This document shows, one piece after another, positions 7,277-10,916 of a stretch of DNA of 10,916 bases. Source of the DNA: Alphaproteobacteria bacterium. Lineage in GTDB: Bacteria > Pseudomonadota > Alphaproteobacteria > UBA2136 > UBA6156. Position numbers and translations under genes: made by a program. The stretch covers positions 1 to 10,916 of the forward strand of contig JAIXXE010000008.1 in NCBI GenBank assembly GCA_027490875.1. Direction: 5' to 3'. The notes below the pieces were generated by a model, which saw only the letters and a list, made by a program, of their open reading frames with translations, searched no databases and was not told the origin of the DNA. Each line of letters begins with the position of its first letter. Position 1 is the first letter of the stretch.

Positions 7277-9397
7277 ATGCCTATCAATCTCTCGGCCGCG
7301 AACAAGAATGCGGTTTATGCAATGTCCTTGCTCGACTCGCAAAGCCTCACAACCCAGCAACGTCTAGCCACGGGAAATGCCGTCAATTCTGCGTCTGATG
7401 ATCCCATTAAATATTTCCGCTCCGTCGATCTGTCGACCCGCGCCAAATATATTAAATCGGTGGCTGAGAACACCGATCTGACGCTTGCCAATATTACGGC
7501 TGCCGATAAGGCGATGAGCCAGATCAAGGAACAAATGACCAAGTTACAAGATGTCATCAACGGTGCGCGGTCAACATCGACGGCGGGAGCCGCCGCAGGT
7601 GTAAGCACAAACTCGACGAAGCAGTTCCAACCCGCTGTGACAACCGCTAACCGCATGGGCGCTCAGCTAACCAATCCTGCTGAAGCTAATGTGACGGGCT
7701 ACTCAATGGCCACAACGGTGCGCAATAAGCTTTTATTCGACGATAATGGCGGCCGCGGCGATGGTGCCACCGAAGCGTATTCCGGTAATGTTGGTTTAAA
7801 TGCACTCAATGCTGTCAATTTCAACGCGTCTTCGCGTCTGACAATGCAGATCCAGATCGGGACGGATACGGTTTCGGTAACGCTTGCCAATACTGCCACG
7901 AAGCAGAACTCGATTGGCGATCTCGTCGATCAGATGAATGCTAGAATTCAGAGCCTCGCTACGCCGGGTGCGCTCGCAGGGACCCGCCTTGCCATCGATG
8001 GCGAAGGACGGTTCCGCATTTATACGGGTGCGACAACGAATACAGTCAAGATTGGGTTTGGCATGGACAATGGAACAGGCGCTACTGTCCCAGCAGTCAA
8101 CAATGCCGACACGGAGACTGTCATGAACCAGCTTGGTTTTGGTCGTACCTTTCAACGACCAGAAGGTCCCACGGTGAGTTACCTTAACGACGGTTTCGGG
8201 ATCGATGCGCGCCAATCGAATGCTTACGACGCATCGATGATTGGAACGACAACCGATACATTCCAAGATGGCGATGTCTTTTCGATTTCGTTGGTGGACC
8301 GTCTGGGCAATACAACACAGGCATTTTTCCGTGCCACGACGCGCGAAAAAATGGCGCTTCCTGAGGCACAGAACGGGTCGCAAAATTCACCCATCAAGTT
8401 CTCATCGTTGGGTGAGTTGGTCGATGCCATCAATGGTCGCTTTGCTACCAATGGATCGACGGCGCGATTGAATGCCTTTTTCGATGTTGCTAGCGGGCCA
8501 TCACTTGTCGAAACTACGGCTCCCGTGACAAATGTCAGAACATTTACGGCCTTAGCACCGGCCTATCGGTTGCGGCTCGCAGTCGCAGATCCGAATACGC
8601 AGATGCGGATTCAACAGACGCAGAATAACGATACAAACTATGTCGATGTGGCCCGTACTCAACTCGGCGCTGGCTTTGCGACGACGCGCAAGATTGCCGC
8701 TAATAATCTTGTGTCAATCTTCGGTCAACCGGCACCGGACCCGACGACCGGATTGGCTGGCGTCTCGACAAGACTTTCAGGATTTAACGATACGAGCGAT
8801 CCGAGCGATCCTACGAATACATTCCGTACGCAAGAAGAATATATGAATTTGGTGTGGGCGACGCAGCCATCCAATGTCGCCGACCCAAAACGTGCAGCCG
8901 CGCGATTGCAATGGCAGAATACGGTGCGCGTAATCGATGAAATCTTGCGCCAGGGGCGTCTCGATATGGGCGGCCAACCGAATATCCTGAATGGTGAGCA
9001 GGTTCGTATCCAATTGGCACAGGACAACAGCCGAGCCTACACATTCAACCTTCCGGGGCGGTTTGATCGTGCGTTCTTGCAGATCGGTGCCAATGATTTC
9101 GATTTTGGTGTTGATGGCGCTATCGATCAAGCTAGCAATCAGATCACAACCGGGCTGACTAACCTGACCAATGCCCAATCGAATCTGGCGACCCATTCGG
9201 TCGCTCTCACGGGCTTTAGCTCCTTCTATAAGGATATGGCGACATTCTATCAGTCTAATGCCGACACCATCATCAAGGCGGATATGAACCAGGAGTCGAA
9301 CAATCTGAAGGCGCTCCAAACGATGCAGCAAATCACACAGGCTGTGATGGGCATCAACAATCAAAATGAGCAGGGCGTGACACGCCTACTCTACTAA
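7277..9397 (+). CDS. Large flagellin-like filament protein, 706 residues
   Basis: Both ends are flagellin-like. The N-terminus MPINLSAANKNAVYAMSLLD, then TTQQRLATGNAVNSASDDP, parallels the RLS-G-NSA-D-P motif of ordinary flagellins. The C-terminus (about residues 614-706) has ITTGLTNLTNAQSNLATHSV, then ADMNQESNNLKALQTMQQI, ending QGVTRLLY. The roughly 500-residue middle is unusually long and includes two flagellin-IN-like modules, near 187-260 (LTMQIQIGTDTVSVTLAN then IGDLVDQMNARI) and near 330-410 (DVFSISLVDRLGN then LGELVDAING). An upstream in-frame ATG at 7238 exists, but the start at 7277 matches flagellin N-termini and has GGGG 7 bases before it. A C-terminal FlaF paralogue gene follows across a GC hairpin. 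The N-terminal similarity, both paired helices and the flaF neighbour favour a true second flagellin; an enlarged FlgL or a filament-decorating protein is the alternative. Confidence 0.85.
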   Translation: MPINLSAANKNAVYAMSLLDSQSLTTQQRLATGNAVNSASDDPIKYFRSVDLSTRAKYIKSVAENTDLTLANITAADKAMSQIKEQMTKLQDVINGARSTSTAGAAAGVSTNSTKQFQPAVTTANRMGAQLTNPAEANVTGYSMATTVRNKLLFDDNGGRGDGATEAYSGNVGLNALNAVNFNASSRLTMQIQIGTDTVSVTLANTATKQNSIGDLVDQMNARIQSLATPGALAGTRLAIDGEGRFRIYTGATTNTVKIGFGMDNGTGATVPAVNNADTETVMNQLGFGRTFQRPEGPTVSYLNDGFGIDARQSNAYDASMIGTTTDTFQDGDVFSISLVDRLGNTTQAFFRATTREKMALPEAQNGSQNSPIKFSSLGELVDAINGRFATNGSTARLNAFFDVASGPSLVETTAPVTNVRTFTALAPAYRLRLAVADPNTQMRIQQTQNNDTNYVDVARTQLGAGFATTRKIAANNLVSIFGQPAPDPTTGLAGVSTRLSGFNDTSDPSDPTNTFRTQEEYMNLVWATQPSNVADPKRAAARLQWQNTVRVIDEILRQGRLDMGGQPNILNGEQVRIQLAQDNSRAYTFNLPGRFDRAFLQIGANDFDFGVDGAIDQASNQITTGLTNLTNAQSNLATHSVALTGFSSFYKDMATFYQSNADTIIKADMNQESNNLKALQTMQQITQAVMGINNQNEQGVTRLLY

Positions 9398-9409
9398 TCC
9401 CTTGTCTTT

Positions 9410-9435
9410 GCGGCCGGGTGATGGTTCCCGGCCGC
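9410..9435 (+). terminator. GC-rich hairpin between the large flagellin and the second flaF
   Basis: GCGGCCGGG and CCCGGCCGC form a perfect 9-bp stem with an 8-base loop, 12 bases after the flagellin stop. The T-run is offset (TCAAGACG, then TTTT at 9444-9447), so termination is probably only partial. The hairpin may instead protect the flagellin mRNA 3' end. It mirrors the hairpin between the first flagellin and its flaF. Confidence 0.6.
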
Positions 9436-9475
9436 TCAAGACGTTTTAAATGAAGTTGATTATACATGTTTTTGT

Positions 9476-9482
9476 GAAGGGA
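9476..9482 (+). promoter_or_regulatory. Ribosome binding site deciding the second flaF start
   Basis: GAAGGGA lies 6 bases before the ATG at 9489. The alternative in-frame ATG at 9450 would add 13 residues (MKLIIHVFVKGLF) unlike any FlaF N-terminus, so 9489 is preferred. Confidence 0.7.
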
Positions 9483-9488
9483 CTATTT

Positions 9489-9881
9489 ATGTCCGCTCTG
9501 GCTCAAAATGCCTATACACGGATGCAAGCCGACGGCCTGACCGGTCGTGCCCTCGAAGCAGCCGTTCTCGACAAGTGTGCGCGCGAGCTCCATACGCTCG
9601 TTAAGCGTGGTTCCGCGAATGTCGACGCGATTCACAAAGCACTCGATCGCAATCGTGAAATGTGGTCGATCTATGTGGCATCGATCGCAGACGAAGCGTC
9701 GCCTTTGCCGATTGAGATTAAACGGAATATCGCCGACCTTGCTCTTTATGTCGAAGCGCTGATGCGGAAGGCTATTGTCGAGCAGGATGTGAAAGCGCTT
9801 GAGCCTATTATTTTCATCAATCGGCATTTGGCCGCCGGGTTGCGCGGCCATGCCGGTGCCGAATTGCCGCCGCTGCAATGA
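9489..9881 (+). CDS. flaF: FlaF family flagellin-biosynthesis regulator/chaperone (copy 2)
   Basis: The product is 130 residues. It shares GLTGRALEAAVL exactly with the FlaF at 5199-5600, and aligns further at NREMWSIYV (against NRRLWEILL), LPIEIKRNIADLALYV (against LPYDTKRAIANIGIFV) and FINRHLAAGL (against DINRALAEGL). FlaF proteins support flagellin synthesis and export in alphaproteobacteria. Because it follows the 706-residue flagellin as copy 1 follows the 395-residue one, it is plausibly the partner of the large flagellin; that pairing is inference. The two copies are otherwise quite diverged, so duplication is not recent. It ends 14 bases before the end of the convergent FlaG-like gene, with no strong terminator between. 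Confidence 0.88.
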   Translation: MSALAQNAYTRMQADGLTGRALEAAVLDKCARELHTLVKRGSANVDAIHKALDRNREMWSIYVASIADEASPLPIEIKRNIADLALYVEALMRKAIVEQDVKALEPIIFINRHLAAGLRGHAGAELPPLQ

Positions 9882-9895
9882 TTGATCGGGAATGA

Positions 9896-10135
9896 TCAGG
9901 CGCGGCGGTCGATTTTTTCGAAAGCGTTGCCGAGAAGTGCGCGGATGGCAGCCTGCAATTTGAGTTCTTCTTCGGCCGGAATCTGGCGCGCGACTTCTCC
10001 GGTCAACCGGTCGACCTTGCGCGCGACGGTTTCGCCGCTGGCCTGGTCCAGCGTAACGCGTTTTTCATAGCGCGCGTCCGCCGGCTTGACGGGTTCGACG
10101 GCGCCGGTACGTGGCGTAACGTTTCCGATATCCAT
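9896..10135 (-). CDS. flaG: FlaG-family flagellar protein
   Basis: The product is 79 residues. The core VARKVDRLTGEVARQIPAEE followed by ELKL matches the FlaG family pattern (valine-rich strand, D--TGEV-RQIP-EE--KL). A short proline-rich N-terminus precedes it. FlaG proteins are poorly understood and in other bacteria affect filament length or lie next to the cap gene fliD; no fliD is seen here. The start at 10135 is chosen because AGGAGGT lies 10 bases upstream; an in-frame ATG at 10168 has no ribosome binding site. It lies on the same strand as flgN, about 250 bases downstream, and converges on the second flaF. Confidence 0.75.
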   Translation of the reverse strand: MDIGNVTPRTGAVEPVKPADARYEKRVTLDQASGETVARKVDRLTGEVARQIPAEEELKLQAAIRALLGNAFEKIDRRA

Positions 10136-10145
10136 GACCTCGTCC

Positions 10146-10152
10146 ACCTCCT
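10146..10152 (-). promoter_or_regulatory. Ribosome binding site of the FlaG-like gene
   Basis: On the minus strand, AGGAGGT lies 10 bases before the ATG at 10135, slightly far but a full-strength match. A second GAGG lies only 3 bases before the ATG. This supports 10135 over the upstream ATG at 10168. Confidence 0.6.
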
Positions 10153-10251
10153 GCGGACGGGGCCACATTGACAGGATCCGATTGCGGAGAGGTCAAACCA
10201 ATCGTTCAAATGCGAATGATTAGGTCGATTTTTTCGCGGCGTGTGTGGTGC

Positions 10252-10278
10252 TGCGTCCGTTGCGTTGGTTGCGTCTGT
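10252..10278. repeat. Three tandem 9-base units TGCGTNNGT
   Basis: The units are TGCGTCCGT / TGCGTTGGT / TGCGTCTGT, with no gap between them. A further TGCGT occurs at 10304-10308. They lie in the 247-base gap between the flgN-like and flaG-like genes (10136-10382), where I see no gene. This gap also holds a small stem at 10201-10220 (ATCGTTC/GAATGAT with one G-T pair), followed 9 bases later by six T residues. No promoter for flaG is clear. Confidence 0.5.
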
Positions 10279-10382
10279 GGTGTGTCGCGTTTGCTGAGTC
10301 AGTTGCGTAAAAGTGTCACAGGGCGGAGGGATGCGGGCTGAGCCGGGGCACCGGAGGCTGCATCTCTCGCGCTCCCGTCGTG

Positions 10383-10832
10383 TCAGGACTGCACTGATAA
10401 GAGGCGATGCCCGGTCTGGTTCTGTGGCGCAATCGTCCCACTTCGTGCGTAGGGGCTGGCGGGACCATCTTTGGTGTTGAGCGCTTGGCGCATAATCGAG
10501 TCGAGCGCAGTGCGTAGGGTCGCCAAAAGACGTACATTGATTTCTGCAGCTTTCAGAAGGGCGCGCTCACGCTCACGAAAGGCGAGAGTCTCGGCCCGCG
10601 CATGGCGATGGAGCGCCACCGCATGATGGCGCAGGTTTTGGCCGGCGCGGGCATGGGCGAGCGAGAGCGTGGCTTTCTGCGGGGCGAGGGCAAGCGCGTC
10701 TTTCATGGCACCTGCACGCAGCAGGCGCGTTTCTTCCGCAAGCAAATTGGCGAGTGCTTCATTGGCGTCTTCGGCGCTGGCGAGAAGTCTCAAGAGCGGG
10801 CTGCGCGCGGCATCATCGAGCGGGTTGTTCAT
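10383..10832 (-). CDS. flgN: FlgN-like flagellar export chaperone for FlgK/FlgL
   Basis: The product is 149 residues, near the usual FlgN length of about 140, and almost entirely helical and charged. LLASAEDANEALANLLAEET then RAGAMKDALALAPQKATLSL near the N-terminus fits the FlgN pattern of a long helix carrying 'L-EE---L--G' and the downstream K-L---. The C-terminal third (about residue 115 on, NTKDGPASPYARSG) looks disordered. FlgN is the cytosolic chaperone that delivers the junction proteins FlgK and FlgL to the export gate; both are encoded upstream in this window. It starts in an ATGA overlap with the FlgJ-type gene and has AAAGGA 5 bases before the ATG. Helical proteins of this size are hard to assign by eye, so the operon context carries much of the call. 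Confidence 0.7.
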   Translation of the reverse strand: MNNPLDDAARSPLLRLLASAEDANEALANLLAEETRLLRAGAMKDALALAPQKATLSLAHARAGQNLRHHAVALHRHARAETLAFRERERALLKAAEINVRLLATLRTALDSIMRQALNTKDGPASPYARSGTIAPQNQTGHRLLSVQS

Positions 10833-10916
10833 AAGGTTCCTTTGGGATCGGCGAGGCCCTGCAAGGCCAGCAATTGATGGTAGACGGGCGCGGCCATGCC
10901 GATGCCACCGCGCGCC
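10829..10916 (-). CDS. flgJ: Rod-binding protein FlgJ-type (C-terminal end only, cut by window edge)
   Basis: The last 28 residues are visible, with GGIGMAAPVYHQLLALQGL before the stop. This resembles the end of the rod-binding domain of FlgJ, where a GG-G(M/L)A motif precedes a terminal amphipathic helix. In alphaproteobacteria this domain often stands alone, without the peptidoglycan hydrolase half. The stop TGA (10831-10829) overlaps the ATG of the FlgN-like gene as ATGA, indicating coupled translation. The call rests on a short fragment and the flagellar context. Confidence 0.6.
   Translation of the reverse strand, partial: ARGGIGMAAPVYHQLLALQGLADPKGTL

Noticed and set aside
7796..9364. 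Two 195-residue minus-strand frames (7796-8383 and 8777-9364) inside the large flagellin gene
   Set aside because: They have cysteine/arginine/histidine-rich composition and no family signature. They mirror the third-codon pattern of the real gene.
10201..10234. Stem ATCGTTC/GAATGAT followed by six T residues as a terminator
   Set aside because: The stem is AT-rich with a wobble pair, and the T-run is 9 bases away. It would act on the plus strand beyond the flaG gene, where no plus-strand gene immediately precedes it.
1..10916. CRISPR arrays, tRNA or rRNA genes, insertion sequences or integrases marking an island
   Set aside because: No spaced direct repeats, cloverleaf-like sequence, transposase motifs or terminal inverted repeats were seen. 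The transfer idea rests on composition only.

Overview
This window is a flagellar gene cluster from an alphaproteobacterium. FlaF-family proteins, essentially an alphaproteobacterial trait, lie beside the flagellins, and the upstream membrane protein is of the YcjF/TIGR01620 type. The genus cannot be named from the sequence. Base composition changes sharply after the first gene. Bases 181-240 (ycjF-like) contain 13 A/T out of 60, whereas bases 1801-1860 (flgE) contain 33 out of 60. The flagellar block may therefore have been acquired separately from the chromosome next to it.

Layout: 1-863 is the 3' part of a YcjF-like inner-membrane protein. Bases 864-1062 are a regulatory gap with a good sigma-54-type (-24/-12) promoter at 988-1003 and two dyads upstream. 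Three tightly spaced plus-strand genes follow: flgE (hook), flgK and flgL (hook-filament junction proteins). flgL runs tail-to-tail into a minus-strand pair, a 395-residue flagellin followed downstream by flaF, with a strong hairpin/T-tract between them. A non-coding, partly AT-rich divergent region (6872-7276) separates this pair from a second, plus-strand pair: a 706-residue flagellin-like protein, a perfect GC-rich hairpin, and a second flaF. The last part is minus-strand: a FlaG-like small protein, a roughly 250-base gap with a short tandem repeat, a FlgN-like chaperone, and the end of a FlgJ-type rod-binding protein that overlaps flgN by ATGA.

Functionally, these genes cover late assembly of one axial structure: hook, junction, filament subunits and their helpers. 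The most unusual element is the pair of head-to-head flagellin-hairpin-flaF cassettes. Each has its own FlaF paralogue, and one encodes a flagellin nearly twice the length of the other. This suggests a two-subunit filament, or alternative filaments, with a dedicated FlaF for each subunit. No flbT, the usual neighbour of flaF, is seen in the window.
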